Shown here: positions 1 through 8,700 of the stretch, piece by piece
Layout: the number at the start of each line of letters is the position of its first letter
How positions within the stretch are numbered: the first letter of the stretch is position 1
Assembly (NCBI GenBank): GCA_900472175.1
Contig: UCHD01000011.1
Location: forward strand, 46,172 to 110,171
DNA length: 64,000 bases
Direction of reading: 5' to 3'
DNA from: Hyphomicrobiales bacterium
Lineage (GTDB): Bacteria > Pseudomonadota > Alphaproteobacteria > Rhizobiales > Rhizobiaceae
The notes under the pieces: generated by a model
Told to the model about the DNA's origin: nothing
Database searches by the model: none
Seen by the model: only the letters and a program-made list of their open reading frames with translations
Translations under genes and position numbers: made by a program

Positions 1-583
<583 letters not shown>

Positions 584-931
584 ATGACCCAGGACCAACT
601 CAGCACAACTCTTTCGGCGCTCGCCGATCCGACGCGCCGGGCAATTCTGGCGCGGCTGGCTTTAGGGGAGGCGTCCGTCAATGAATTGGCCGAACCGTTC
701 GCGATGAGCCTGCCTGCCGTTTCCAAGCATCTGAAGGTGCTGGAGAAGGCGGGGCTGATCAGCCGCGGTCGCGAGGCGCAGTGGCGACCCTGCAAACTGG
801 AGGCGGGGCCGCTGAAAGACCTGAACGCCTGGCTCGATAACTACCGGCAATTTTGGGAGGAGAGTTTCGACAGGCTCGATCTCTACCTGCAAAAACTTCA
901 AAAGGGAGATGGAAATGAACGCAAGAGCTGA
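584..931 (+). CDS. ArsR/SmtB-family transcriptional repressor
   Basis: This 115-residue winged-helix regulator matches the usual ArsR length. The HTH region is visible as LADPTRRAILARLALGEASVNELAEPFAMSLPAVSKHLKVLEKAGLI, spanning roughly residues 13-60, with the recognition helix at SLPAVSKHLKVLE. No cysteine pair of the metal-sensing CxC type is present, so it is not an arsenic or cadmium sensor of the classical kind. It resembles the group of ArsR proteins encoded next to SRPBCC (AHSA1) proteins. Its 3' end overlaps the following SRPBCC gene, so the two are translated from one message. A palindrome directly upstream suggests autorepression. The effector is unknown. Confidence 0.88.
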   Translation: MTQDQLSTTLSALADPTRRAILARLALGEASVNELAEPFAMSLPAVSKHLKVLEKAGLISRGREAQWRPCKLEAGPLKDLNAWLDNYRQFWEESFDRLDLYLQKLQKGDGNERKS

Positions 932-1403
932 CGTGGTTCCGGCCGATAAGGCCAACCTTGTCCTGACCCGGACATTCAACGCCCCGGCAGCGCTGGTCTA
1001 CAAGGTCTGGACGGACCCTTATCATCTGTCCCAGTGGTGGGGACCGCACCATTTTACCAATCCGGTCTGCGAGGTCGATCTGCGGCCTGGCGGCGTCATC
1101 CGCATCCACATGAAGGGGCCGGACGGCCAGATGTATCCGTCCAATGGCGTCTTCAAGGAAATCGTCGAGAACGAGCGCCTGGTGTTTACCAGCACCTATG
1201 ACGGCGAAGACGGCATCCCCATGCTCGAGGCGCTGAATACGGTGACGTTTACGGAAAAGGACGGCAAGACAGTGTTGACCCTGCATGCTGAAGTGCTGAA
1301 GGCGACGGAAGCCGTTCTGCCAGCCCTCGACGGCATGGAGGAAGGCTGGAGCCAGAGCCTCGAAAAGCTCGCAGCGGTCATCGCCACCGTCTCGGCTGCC
1401 TGA
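915..1403 (+). CDS. SRPBCC (AHSA1/START-like) domain protein
   Basis: This is a 162-residue protein of the SRPBCC fold. The opening LTRTFNAPAALVYKVWTDPYHLSQWWGPHHFTNPVCEVDLRPGGVIR is the typical AHSA1 start, with the WWGP motif and the PGG turn. The family binds hydrophobic ligands in a deep cavity; no reaction can be assigned. Two in-frame ATGs exist at 909 and 915. The AGGGAG at 903-908 abuts the first and lies six bases from the second, so 915 is preferred. The gene overlaps the upstream ArsR gene by 17 bases, which implies translational coupling and control by that repressor. Confidence 0.85.
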   Translation: MNARADVVPADKANLVLTRTFNAPAALVYKVWTDPYHLSQWWGPHHFTNPVCEVDLRPGGVIRIHMKGPDGQMYPSNGVFKEIVENERLVFTSTYDGEDGIPMLEALNTVTFTEKDGKTVLTLHAEVLKATEAVLPALDGMEEGWSQSLEKLAAVIATVSAA

Positions 1404-1486
1404 AATCCTTATTACCCAACATGCCCCTGACGTCCGCAACGGGCGTTTCAGGGGCGCTTATTCCCTTACGCAACAGGAACCTGAAT

Positions 1487-2023
1487 ATGCTGAAAATTCT
1501 ACTGATTATTCTTGCCGTCATCGTCGTGCTTCTGCTCGCCGTGGTCGTCTTCGCATCCACCAAACCCGACACATTCCATGTCGAGCGCAGTGTCACCATC
1601 AATGCTCCACCGGAAAAGATCTTCCCGCTGATCAATGACTTCAAGCAGTGGCAGGCCTGGTCGCCCTACGAAATGAAGGACCCGGCCATGAAGCGCACCT
1701 ATGATGGCGCGACAGGCGGTCAGGGCGCGGTCTACAGCTGGGATGGCAACAAGGATGTCGGTGCTGGCCGGATGGAAATCACTGCAGCGACACCGTCCTC
1801 AAACGTTGCGATCAAGCTCGACTTCATCCGTCCCTTCGAAGGCCATAACGTCGCCACGTTCACGCTTTCGCCCGCGACACAAGGCACAGCGGTCACTTGG
1901 GCGATGGATGGGCCGAGCCCGCTAATTGCCAAGATCATGGGCCTGTTCTTCAACATGGACACGATGATCGGTGGCGATTTTGCCCAGGGACTGCAAAACC
2001 TCAAAGCCATTGCCGAAAAGTAA
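1487..2023 (+). CDS. Membrane-anchored SRPBCC family protein (polyketide-cyclase-like)
   Basis: This 178-residue protein begins with one strongly hydrophobic segment (LKILLIILAVIVVLLLAVVVFAS, about residues 2-24) followed by an SRPBCC domain. The domain has the SVTINAPPEKIFPLINDFKQWQAWSPYE start and WAMDGP and FAQGLQNLKAIAE segments seen in polyketide cyclase/dehydrase-type proteins. The helix is likely an uncleaved anchor. The frame is open upstream to 1421, but the ATG at 1487 follows CAGGAAC and gives the natural N-terminal helix. It lies 83 bases after the first SRPBCC gene and is probably in the same operon. Ligand and role are unknown. Confidence 0.82.
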   Translation: MLKILLIILAVIVVLLLAVVVFASTKPDTFHVERSVTINAPPEKIFPLINDFKQWQAWSPYEMKDPAMKRTYDGATGGQGAVYSWDGNKDVGAGRMEITAATPSSNVAIKLDFIRPFEGHNVATFTLSPATQGTAVTWAMDGPSPLIAKIMGLFFNMDTMIGGDFAQGLQNLKAIAEK

Positions 2024-2039
2024 GCGGCACATAAAACGG

Positions 2040-2240
2040 GAACCAATGTTGGCCTGAGCCGTTTCCGTCATGAGGAGTGCGGGCCGTGCCAACCGGACCT
2101 GAGGGAGATGGAGAACGCGGAGATTTTTCCGGTTTCTCTTCGCGGCCAACGAAATGGCAGGCGAGCTTCTTACCCCTTCGGCCTCGTTCCTCGAATGCCC
2201 ATGTGGAATTGCCCCGGGACAACAGTCCCGGGGCTTTTTT
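2040..2240 (+). ncRNA. Candidate structured small RNA (6S-like features) ending in a terminator
   Basis: No convincing gene lies between 2024 and 2327, yet the stretch holds nested complementary segments and ends in a strong plus-strand terminator. GTTGGCC (2048-2054) pairs with GGCCAAC (2144-2150). Inside this, AACCGGA (2091-2097) pairs with TCCGGTT (2128-2134), leaving a large asymmetric internal loop. The loop's 5' strand begins with CCTGAGCCG (2053-2061), a word also found in the central bubble of E. coli 6S RNA as I recall it. The architecture is therefore compatible with a 6S-type RNA, but I could not run a covariance model, and no promoter was recognised. It could instead be the 3' untranslated region of the SRPBCC operon. 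Confidence 0.35.
2211..2240 (+). terminator. Rho-independent terminator
   Basis: GCCCCGGGAC (2211-2220) and GTCCCGGGGC (2225-2234) form a perfect 10-bp stem around an AACA loop, followed immediately by six T residues. It ends plus-strand transcription from the SRPBCC operon or from the candidate RNA just upstream. The opposite strand has no U-tract, so it does not serve the minus-strand TerC gene. Confidence 0.92.
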
Positions 2241-2327
2241 GATGGGCGTTTTCCAGCCGCAAACAAAAAAGGGAGCGCGGCCGGATGGTGCGCTCCCTGT
2301 TCAGTCGTCAATCAGGCGAATACCCGG

Positions 2328-3077
2328 TCAGTGTTTTGCGGCCTTGTCCCTCTGCCGCTTGTTGCGCGACAGCATGTTGAGCACCTCGACGAGCGCTGAG
2401 AAGGCCATGGCGGCGTAGACGTAACCCTTCGGCACATGCAGGCCCATGCCTTCGGCGATCAGCGTCGTACCGATCATCAAAAGGAATGCCAAGGCCAGCA
2501 TGACGATGGTTGGGTTCTTTTCGATGAAACGGGCAAGCGGGCCTGCGGCTAACAGCATGACGGTGACGGCAACGACGACCGCGACGACCATAATCGGCAG
2601 ATGCGGCGTCATACCGACGGCGGTGATGATGCTGTCGACCGAGAAGACCAGGTCGAGAAGCAGAATCTGGCCGATGGCAGCGCCAAAAGTGGTGGTCACC
2701 GAACTTGCGATGAAATCCTGCTCGTGATCGGCCGGATCGACATTGTGGTGGATTTCCTTGGTGGCCTTCCAGACGAGGAACAGGCCGCCGGCAATCAAGA
2801 TCATGTCCTTCCACGAGAATGGATGGTCGAACACGGTAAAGACCGGGGTTGTCAGCTGGACGATCCACGCGATGGTGCCAAGCAGGCCCAGCCGCATCAG
2901 CAGGGCAAGGCCGATGCCGATCTTGCGTGCCTTTTCCCGATGTTCGGGCGGCAATTTGTTGGTCAGGATCGAGATGAAGATTAGGTTGTCGATGCCAAGC
3001 ACGACCTCCATGACGATCAGGGTGATCAGGGCAATCCAGGCAGTCGGATCTTGCATCAGGAGCAAAATATCCTGCAT
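2328..3077 (-). CDS. TerC-family integral membrane protein
   Basis: This 249-residue protein has about seven hydrophobic segments. It carries the two conserved acidic motifs of the TerC family: [15 protein letters not shown] near the N-terminus and [14 protein letters not shown] in the middle. The family is linked to metal export, often manganese, during or after secretion, and to tellurite resistance; the substrate here is not determined. The frame extends to a TTG at 3101, but the AGGAAGGA sequence lies inside that extension, nine bases before the ATG at 3077, so 3077 is the start. Length is normal for the single-domain TerC group that lacks CBS domains. The gene stands alone on its strand. 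Confidence 0.88.
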   Translation of the reverse strand: MQDILLLMQDPTAWIALITLIVMEVVLGIDNLIFISILTNKLPPEHREKARKIGIGLALLMRLGLLGTIAWIVQLTTPVFTVFDHPFSWKDMILIAGGLFLVWKATKEIHHNVDPADHEQDFIASSVTTTFGAAIGQILLLDLVFSVDSIITAVGMTPHLPIMVVAVVVAVTVMLLAAGPLARFIEKNPTIVMLALAFLLMIGTTLIAEGMGLHVPKGYVYAAMAFSALVEVLNMLSRNKRQRDKAAKH

Positions 3078-3224
3078 CGGGGGTGGTTCCTTCCTCGGCA
3101 ATCAGCGTGCATATACGGGAACCCGCGCCGCCGGATGGCAACGCGGGTGTAATTGATGTTTCTTATGTATGCGGAAACGGCGGCAAGGCAAGCGTCGAGG
3201 GGGGCGCAAACCGCCGCGATACCG

Positions 3225-4064
3225 TTAACTCTTTACCGGAAGCCAGATTTCGGTCAGGCCCATACCCGTTCTCGGGTCAAATCGTTCGTCATAGCGTTCC
3301 ATCAGATCGGGAAGCCCGGCGTGCTTATAGCCGGATGTGGGCAGCCATTCGGTAAAGATCGCGTTGCAGGTTGTCTGTATGCCGGAAATATGGCCGCGAT
3401 GGGCAAAGATCGCATAGGTCTGGGCGGGAAGCTTTAGAATTTCAAAGCCTTCGGGCAGTTCGTCGGTGTCGCGAACCTCAACCGCGGTCATATATTGAAA
3501 GCTGCTGTCCTGTCCTTCTTCCTGTGTGCAGATGCCGTAGGCGGCATGTCCGATCTGGCCGGTAATGCTGCCATCATGGGCGTTGAACCTTTGCCATTGC
3601 GAAGGGATGCCGGCATTGGCGCCGTAATTGTAGGTCTGCTGCAGGCCGGCCATCAGCATGGCGGGCGCGGTTTCAAATCTAGGTTCGTCCAGTCTTGGAA
3701 GGGGCGCGGTGTTCATGCGGAGAGGCTCCATGAGATCGAGATCGCCGATATGCCCTCTGTTGCGAACCTCTTCCGGTGTCACGCCGAAATGCTCGCGAAA
3801 GGCACGCGTGAAGGCTTCATGCGAGCTGTAACCCGCATCAAGGGCGACCGCGAGAATGCTGGATGCGCCACCGGCAAGGGACAGAGCCGCGGTGCTCAAG
3901 CGCCGCGCTCTGATATAACCACTGATCGAAAAGCCTGTCGTCAGGCCAAAGACACGCGACAGGTGATAGCGGGAAAGCCCCGCTGTCTCCGCGATATCCT
4001 CCAGTGAAATATCCCCGGCGTAATGGCTTTCAATAAACCAGAGCGCCTTGCCGATTGCATTCAT
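3225..4064 (-). CDS. AraC-family regulator with GyrI-like effector domain
   Basis: This 279-residue regulator has an N-terminal AraC DNA-binding domain (about residues 1-105) with both helix-turn-helix units: DISLEDIAETAGLSRYHLSRVF and SILAVALDAGYSSHEAFTRAFREHFG. It is followed by a GyrI-like/effector-binding domain (about residues 115-279) ending in ERYDERFDPRTGMGLTEIWLPV. This N-terminal HTH plus C-terminal sensor order is that of the Rob/SoxS-related multidrug or antimicrobial-sensing activators. It lies between TerC and a TetR gene on the same strand but is separated from each by more than 80 bases. Its target genes and ligand are not evident from the sequence. Confidence 0.87.
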   Translation of the reverse strand: MNAIGKALWFIESHYAGDISLEDIAETAGLSRYHLSRVFGLTTGFSISGYIRARRLSTAALSLAGGASSILAVALDAGYSSHEAFTRAFREHFGVTPEEVRNRGHIGDLDLMEPLRMNTAPLPRLDEPRFETAPAMLMAGLQQTYNYGANAGIPSQWQRFNAHDGSITGQIGHAAYGICTQEEGQDSSFQYMTAVEVRDTDELPEGFEILKLPAQTYAIFAHRGHISGIQTTCNAIFTEWLPTSGYKHAGLPDLMERYDERFDPRTGMGLTEIWLPVKS

Positions 4065-4149
4065 CCAACCTCCCGCAGCAAACCGGATATGATCTTAGTG
4101 CCGATCGGGCGGCTTCATTTGATCGTGGTTGCGCGATTGCTGGCAGCTC

Positions 4150-4842
4150 TCAGGCCTTTGCCCGGGTTCCATACGCGGCCATGAAGACGCGAACGGCGCC
4201 GCTGATGACCCGGTCGATTTCTTCTGGCGACGGTGGGGCCTCCATGGTTCCGAACAGGCGAAACTTGAAGAAGCCGCCGCTGGCGAGATCCAGAAATTGA
4301 CCTGCAGCCAGATCGAGGTCATCGATCTCGACGCTGCCGATGTCGACCTGGTGCGTCAGAAACTCTTGGAGGACTGTTCGCAGGTTTTCCGGCCCCTTGA
4401 AGAACCGCTGACATAGAACCGGCATGCGATCGCGGACGCCCAGAACGGTGCGCATCGCGCTGATCACCTTTTCATCGGTCACGTGGGTAACGAAGCTGAC
4501 GCCGAATTTGTAAAGACCGGCTTCGACATCCTCGTGAGTGGCCAGCACCGTGCGGACTGCCGCAAGAAAAAGCGCGCGCTCGTTTTCGATGATTGCCGAA
4601 AACAGGTCTTCCTTGTTCTGGAAGTAGACGTATATCGTGCCTTTCGAAACGCCGGCTTCCCGCGTTATGTCGTTCATGCTGGCGGAGGCGAAGCCGACGC
4701 TCATGAAAACACGCTTTGCGCCCTCGATGATCTGTTCACGCTTTGCCGGATCCTCGCCGGCAGCACGGCGGCCGGAAAGAGCTTCGTTGGGACAGTCTAA
4801 GGTCCCCGTTGTTTCTGCCAATTTTTCGTTACCTTCGGACAT
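4150..4842 (-). CDS. TetR/AcrR-family repressor of the adjacent efflux operon
   Basis: This 230-residue protein has a TetR HTH at about residues 35-80, with MNDITREAGVSKGTIYVYFQNKEDLF as the classical motif. A ligand-binding alpha-helical C-terminal domain follows, of the kind seen in AcrR and TetR_C_7 proteins. About 30 polar residues precede the HTH, longer than usual. The gene is transcribed divergently from an EmrA-like gene 129 bases away. The shared intergenic region contains two copies of a CGAACYG-AA-CGGTTCG palindrome, the expected operator type. Repression of emrAB and of itself, relieved by a pump substrate, is inferred from this layout. Confidence 0.9.
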   Translation of the reverse strand: MSEGNEKLAETTGTLDCPNEALSGRRAAGEDPAKREQIIEGAKRVFMSVGFASASMNDITREAGVSKGTIYVYFQNKEDLFSAIIENERALFLAAVRTVLATHEDVEAGLYKFGVSFVTHVTDEKVISAMRTVLGVRDRMPVLCQRFFKGPENLRTVLQEFLTHQVDIGSVEIDDLDLAAGQFLDLASGGFFKFRLFGTMEAPPSPEEIDRVISGAVRVFMAAYGTRAKA

Positions 4843-4864
4843 TTTTGTCTCATTGTTAACTTTT

Positions 4865-4936
4865 CGAACCGAACGGTTCGATTTGACTTGATATGTGAGC
4901 GTTTTCGCATTAAGTCAAATCGAACTGAACGGTTCG
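4865..4936. promoter_or_regulatory. Duplicated TetR-type operator in divergent promoter region
   Basis: Two 16-bp palindromes face each other: CGAACCG-AA-CGGTTCG at 4865-4880 (perfect 7-bp arms) and CGAACTG-AA-CGGTTCG at 4921-4936 (one mismatch). Their inner flanks are also inverted copies, ATTTGACTT at 4881-4889 and AAGTCAAAT at 4912-4920, so the whole is a 25-bp inverted repeat around a 22-bp core. One site is next to the TetR gene and the other next to emrA. This fits one repressor closing both promoters. Confidence 0.75.
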
Positions 4937-4971
4937 GTTCGAATTTCTCATATCATGGCTGGTAGTGCAAT

Positions 4972-6195
4972 ATGTCAGTTTCAAGCAAATCCGGTGCTGC
5001 CCATGTCCGCCCCGTGGGCGATGATTTCAAGGCGCCCGGCGAACAGATCGAAGCTCCTGAAGCCAAGAACGTGACGGAGCCTGCTGTCGAGCAGCAGGCT
5101 GCTCCTGAGGTTGTCGCTGTTGCTGAGCAGCCCGCGCCGAAGCGCCGCAAGCTGGTGTTTCCGGTCATCGTGATTGCTGCTTTGGCAGCCGGCGGCTGGT
5201 ATGGCTACGAATGGTGGACCAACGGCCGCTTCATGATCTCGACCGACGACGCCTATATCGAAGGCGATATCGCGTCGATTTCGCCGAAGGTGTCCGGCTA
5301 TATCGAAAAGGTCAATGTCATCGCCAACCAGCACGTCAAGGCTGGCGATCCGCTGATCACGCTCGACAAGGAAGACTACCGCATTGCCGCCGATCAGGCG
5401 CAGGCGCAGATCGATACGGAAAAACTGTCGCTGCAACGCTTCGACGCTCAGATCGCTGGTGCAAAGGCCAGCATGCAGCAGGCAGAAGCGCAGAAAGCCG
5501 CCCTTGAGGCGACCGTCCGTGGTGCCGAAACCACGCTCAAGCGTGCCAGTGACCTCCAGTCAAAGGCAGTCGGTACGGTCGCCTCCCTCGATGATGCCAC
5601 GGTGGCTCTCGATCAGGCCAAGGCAAACCTTATTGGTGGCGATGCGCAGATCGCTACGGCGAACGCCAATATCGCCGTGCTGGTTGCTCAGCGCGCCGAG
5701 GCCGAAAGCACCATCCGGACGCTGGAACTGGCCCGCGACAAGGCTCAGCGCGATCTCGGCTTCACGGTCCTGAAGGCGCCTTATGATGGTGTTATCGGCA
5801 ATCTGTCCGTTCAAGATGGCGACCTTGTTTCCGCGGGGCAGCGTCTGGCGGCCCTGGTGCCGACCGAGCAGCTCTATATCGACGCCAACTTCAAGGAAAC
5901 GCAGATCGCCCACATGGTGCCGGGCTCGAAGGTCAACATCCACGTGGATGCCTTCGACGAAGCGCCGATTATCGGCACCGTGCAGTCGATCTCGCCGGCT
6001 TCCGGCTCGGTGTTCTCGCTGCTACCGGCTGAAAATGCCACGGGCAACTTCACCAAGGTGATCCAGCGCGTTCCGGTCCGCATCGTGTTCCCGAAAGAAG
6101 TGCTGGATAGCGGCCGCCTTCGTGCCGGCTTGAGCGTCGTTGTCGATGTCGATACCCGCACCGCGCCGAAGCAGGAAACCGCTGCGGCCAAGTGA
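4972..6195 (+). CDS. emrA: HlyD/EmrA-type membrane fusion protein
   Basis: This 407-residue periplasmic adaptor has a Pro/Glu/Ala-rich cytoplasmic N-terminus of about 55 residues and one membrane anchor (LVFPVIVIAALAAGGWYGYEW, about residues 60-80). A biotinyl-lipoyl half-domain follows (STDDAYIEGDIASISPKVSGYIEKV), then a long alpha-helical hairpin rich in Ala/Gln/Glu (about residues 135-260). The second lipoyl half and beta-barrel are visible as LGFTVLKAPYDGVIGNLSVQDGDLV and PTEQLYIDANFKETQIAHMVPG. The family bridges an MFS pump to an outer-membrane channel to expel drugs. The DHA2 transporter follows 145 bases downstream. No outer-membrane channel gene is in the window. Confidence 0.9.
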   Translation: MSVSSKSGAAHVRPVGDDFKAPGEQIEAPEAKNVTEPAVEQQAAPEVVAVAEQPAPKRRKLVFPVIVIAALAAGGWYGYEWWTNGRFMISTDDAYIEGDIASISPKVSGYIEKVNVIANQHVKAGDPLITLDKEDYRIAADQAQAQIDTEKLSLQRFDAQIAGAKASMQQAEAQKAALEATVRGAETTLKRASDLQSKAVGTVASLDDATVALDQAKANLIGGDAQIATANANIAVLVAQRAEAESTIRTLELARDKAQRDLGFTVLKAPYDGVIGNLSVQDGDLVSAGQRLAALVPTEQLYIDANFKETQIAHMVPGSKVNIHVDAFDEAPIIGTVQSISPASGSVFSLLPAENATGNFTKVIQRVPVRIVFPKEVLDSGRLRAGLSVVVDVDTRTAPKQETAAAK

Positions 6196-6202
6196 ACCGT
6201 AT

Positions 6203-6264
6203 GCCGCGCCGTCAAGGCGCGGCCTCAACGGTTGAGATAAACGTCCCGGGCCGATGCGCCGGGA
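6203..6264 (+). other. Two stem-loops in the emrA-emrB gap
   Basis: GCCGCGCC (6203-6210) pairs with GGCGCGGC (6216-6223), and GTCCCGG (6242-6248) pairs with CCGGGAC (6258-6264). Neither is followed by a T run, so they are not simple terminators. They may attenuate or stabilise the message between the adaptor and pump genes. Function is speculative. Confidence 0.4.
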
Positions 6265-6340
6265 CCCTGTGATGCACCAGTTTTCATGATCATGATGGCT
6301 CCCACGTTCGTCTGAACGCGGTCACGCCAGGAGCAATGCG

Positions 6341-7936
6341 ATGGCTGCCACTGTAACAGCGGGTACGATGCCGCTTCCTGCCGCCAAGGCGGAAGAGAAG
6401 ATGGATCCGAAACGGCTGATCGCCTTTTTCGCGATGGTCTTCGGCATGTTCATGTCGATCCTCGACATTCAGATCGTCTCGGCCTCGCTGGCCGAAATCC
6501 AGGCCGGCCTGTCGGCAGGCTCCGATGAAGTCGCCTGGGTGCAGACGGCCTATCTGATCGCCGAAGTCATCATGATCCCGCTGTCCGGCACCTTGGCTCG
6601 GATCGTCTCGACGCGTGTGCTGTTTTCGGTGTCGGCTGCAGGCTTTACCATCGCCAGCGCCCTTGCGGCGACCGCCACCAATATCGACCAGATGATCGTC
6701 TACCGGGTGCTGCAGGGCTTTATCGGCGGTGGCATGATCCCGTCGGTGTTTGCGGCCGCATTCACGATCTTCCCGCCCTCCAAACGCAGCATCGTCTCGC
6801 CGATCATTGGCCTTGTCGCGACGCTGGCGCCAACCATTGGACCGACCGTGGGCGGCTATCTCAGCCATGCCTTTTCCTGGCACTGGCTGTTCCTCGTCAA
6901 TATTATCCCGGGCATCATCGTTACCATCGTGACCTGGAATTTCATCGATTTCGACAAGCCCGAATGGGGCCTGTTCAAGAAGTTCGACTGGTGGGGCCTC
7001 TTGTCGATGGCGGTCTTCCTCGGCGCGCTGGAATATGTGCTGGAGGAAGGCAACAAGAACGACTGGTTTAGCGACGAATACATTTTCATCGGCGCGATCG
7101 CATCGGCGATCGGTGCTGTGGTGTTTTTCTATCGGGCCTTCAAAGTCGAGTTTCCGGTGGTCGATTTAAGGGCTTTCTCCAATCGAAACTTCGCCTTCGG
7201 GTCGCTGTTCTCCTTCGTCATGGGGATAGGCCTCTACGGCCTCACCTATATCTATCCGCTCTATCTCGGCCGGATCCGCGGCTACGATTCGCTGATGATC
7301 GGCGAGACGATGTTCGTGTCAGGTCTGGCGATGTTCTGCACCGCGCCGATCGCGGGTAGGCTGTCTACCAAGGTCGATCCGCGCGTCATGATGGCGATCG
7401 GTTTTGCCAGCTTTGCGTCCGGTACCTGGCTGATGAGCTCGATGACGGCGGACTGGGATTTCTATGAGCTTCTGCTGCCGCAAATCCTGCGTGGTTTCGG
7501 TCTGATGATGTGCATGGTGCCGATCAACAACGTTGCGCTCGGTACATTGTCGCCAGCCCGTATTCGCGGCGCGTCCGGCCTGTTCAACCTGACGCGTAAT
7601 CTTGGCGGCGCCGTTGGTCTGGCTGCGATCAACACCATTCTGACGCAGCGCCAGGAAGAGCATTACGCCCGCCTGCAGGAACATGTGCAATGGGGCAACC
7701 CCGAAGCCATGAACCAGCTGAACAACATGATCGCCAAGTACAATTCGCATGGTCTCGACGGCGCAACCATCGCCATCCAGAAGCTGTCTGGGATGGTGAC
7801 GCAGCAGGCGATGGTCATGTCATTCATCGATGTGTTCCTGATCCTCACCGCCCTGTTCGGTGCTTTGGTTTTCTGCGCCTTCCTGATCCAGAAGCCAGCG
7901 CCCGTGCCGACCGGAGCCGGCGGTGGTGGACACTAA
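6341..7936 (+). CDS. emrB: DHA2-family MFS multidrug efflux transporter
   Basis: This 531-residue integral membrane protein matches the 14-helix DHA2 (EmrB/QacA) family. The conserved start is FGMFMSILDIQIVSASLAEIQAGLSAGSDEVAWVQTAYLIAEV, followed by motif C-like segments such as VATLAPTIGPTVGGYLSHAFSWHWLFLVNIIPG and the RNLGGAVGLAAINTIL segment near the C-terminus. These are drug/proton antiporters working with an EmrA adaptor. An AGGAG sequence lies a few bases before the ATG at 6341. It is the second gene of the TetR-controlled operon. Downstream, the sequence changes at once into transposase debris. Confidence 0.9.
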   Translation: MAATVTAGTMPLPAAKAEEKMDPKRLIAFFAMVFGMFMSILDIQIVSASLAEIQAGLSAGSDEVAWVQTAYLIAEVIMIPLSGTLARIVSTRVLFSVSAAGFTIASALAATATNIDQMIVYRVLQGFIGGGMIPSVFAAAFTIFPPSKRSIVSPIIGLVATLAPTIGPTVGGYLSHAFSWHWLFLVNIIPGIIVTIVTWNFIDFDKPEWGLFKKFDWWGLLSMAVFLGALEYVLEEGNKNDWFSDEYIFIGAIASAIGAVVFFYRAFKVEFPVVDLRAFSNRNFAFGSLFSFVMGIGLYGLTYIYPLYLGRIRGYDSLMIGETMFVSGLAMFCTAPIAGRLSTKVDPRVMMAIGFASFASGTWLMSSMTADWDFYELLLPQILRGFGLMMCMVPINNVALGTLSPARIRGASGLFNLTRNLGGAVGLAAINTILTQRQEEHYARLQEHVQWGNPEAMNQLNNMIAKYNSHGLDGATIAIQKLSGMVTQQAMVMSFIDVFLILTALFGALVFCAFLIQKPAPVPTGAGGGGH

Positions 7937-7955
7937 GGTCGCTGACTCATAAAGC

Positions 7956-8012
7956 TCATTCAGATTTGACTGAAGCGAGTTTGACGAGAGCCAGATAATT
8001 TTCGCTTCGACG
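7956..8012 (-). pseudogene. C-terminal scrap of an IS5-family transposase
   Basis: On the minus strand this piece reads RRSENYLALVKLASVKSE followed by a TGA. The ENYLALVKLAS block is the C-terminal signature of IS5-family (IS427-like) transposases. Nothing upstream in the frame continues the enzyme, so only about 18 codons remain. A second, similar scrap with the same block lies at 8507-8575, on the far side of the EthD gene. Confidence 0.6.
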
Positions 8013-8133
8013 GCAACTACACGTTCCCGATCGTCGACCGGCCAGCACCGGTTACGTCACCCATGGATCAGGTGGGCCAGCACGACGCGGGCCCCGGAAA
8101 CTTCAACGACTACGCCAGACGCGTCGGAGCCCC

Positions 8134-8448
8134 TTATCCTTCAACGACTTCGCTGATCTGCACGATGGGTGCGATGTCCGTATAGTTGGCGACGTCGGCG
8201 GAGATCTCCGAGCGGTGGGGACCCAACGCCTCCTGGAATATCGCCAGGCTCGGCGAGTAGACGTGGCACGCCGCGGCGAACTCCGGCGCGCTTCCAGGTT
8301 CGCGACCCGCAAGGCCCTTATCGATCTCGTAGCGCAGGCAGGCATCGCCGAGCCGTTCCTGGATGAGCGGCATATGGCGGGTGCGGTAGTAGTCGTGATC
8401 GAACTTCGAACCGCCATCGGCTGGATAGTAGACACTCATCTTGATCAT
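8134..8448 (-). CDS. EthD-domain protein
   Basis: This small protein of 104 residues has the EthD ferredoxin-like fold signature: MIKMSVYYPADGGSKFDHDYYRTRHMPLIQERLG at the start and a FQEALGPHRSEISADVANYTDIAPIVQISEVVE end. EthD family members are dimeric alpha-beta barrel proteins found beside ether-degradation, polyketide and oxidoreductase genes; most have no proven activity. AAGGAG lies seven bases before the ATG, so translation looks functional. The gene is flanked on both sides by IS5-type transposase remnants on the same strand and has no metabolic partner nearby, which suggests it arrived with mobile DNA. It is intact despite the decayed surroundings. Confidence 0.82.
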   Translation of the reverse strand: MIKMSVYYPADGGSKFDHDYYRTRHMPLIQERLGDACLRYEIDKGLAGREPGSAPEFAAACHVYSPSLAIFQEALGPHRSEISADVANYTDIAPIVQISEVVEG

Positions 8449-8503
8449 GGTCGGGCTCCTTACCTGAACGCCTCTCCGAGCGTTGGAGGGACCCTTCTAG
8501 CTC

Positions 8504-8700
8504 ACCGACTCGCAAAGCGCATCCACATTCTGGCTGAAGCGAGTTTGACGAGAGCAAGGTAGTTTTCACCGTGCCTTTGGAATGTCCGCCCACGGCGAGC
8601 GAGTCAGAAGACGCCGGTCACCAACCTGAGGCACTCCGCGCGGCTTGCTCGGCAGCAGCGAGTCGATCACCGACCACTCGCATCCGTCAACTCGCAGCGA
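8504..8700 (-). pseudogene. Internally deleted IS5-family (IS427-like) transposase
   Basis: Reading the minus strand from about 8695, the frame gives DGCEWSVIDSLLPSKPRGVPQ followed by VGDRR, the N-terminal signature of IS427-group IS5 transposases. It reaches SPWADIPKA and a TGA. After a frame change the sequence resumes as FQRHGENYLALVKLASARM plus WMRFASR and stop, the C-terminal end of the same family. Some 200 residues of catalytic core are missing, so this is a dead relic. Terminal inverted repeats were not identified. With the scrap at 7956-8012 it brackets the EthD gene. Confidence 0.7.

Noticed and set aside
8011..8130. A possible gene fragment reading FDGNYTFPIVDRPAPVT on the plus strand
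   Set aside because: I could not match it to a family, and it overlaps the scrap region; it may be part of lost cargo but cannot be supported.
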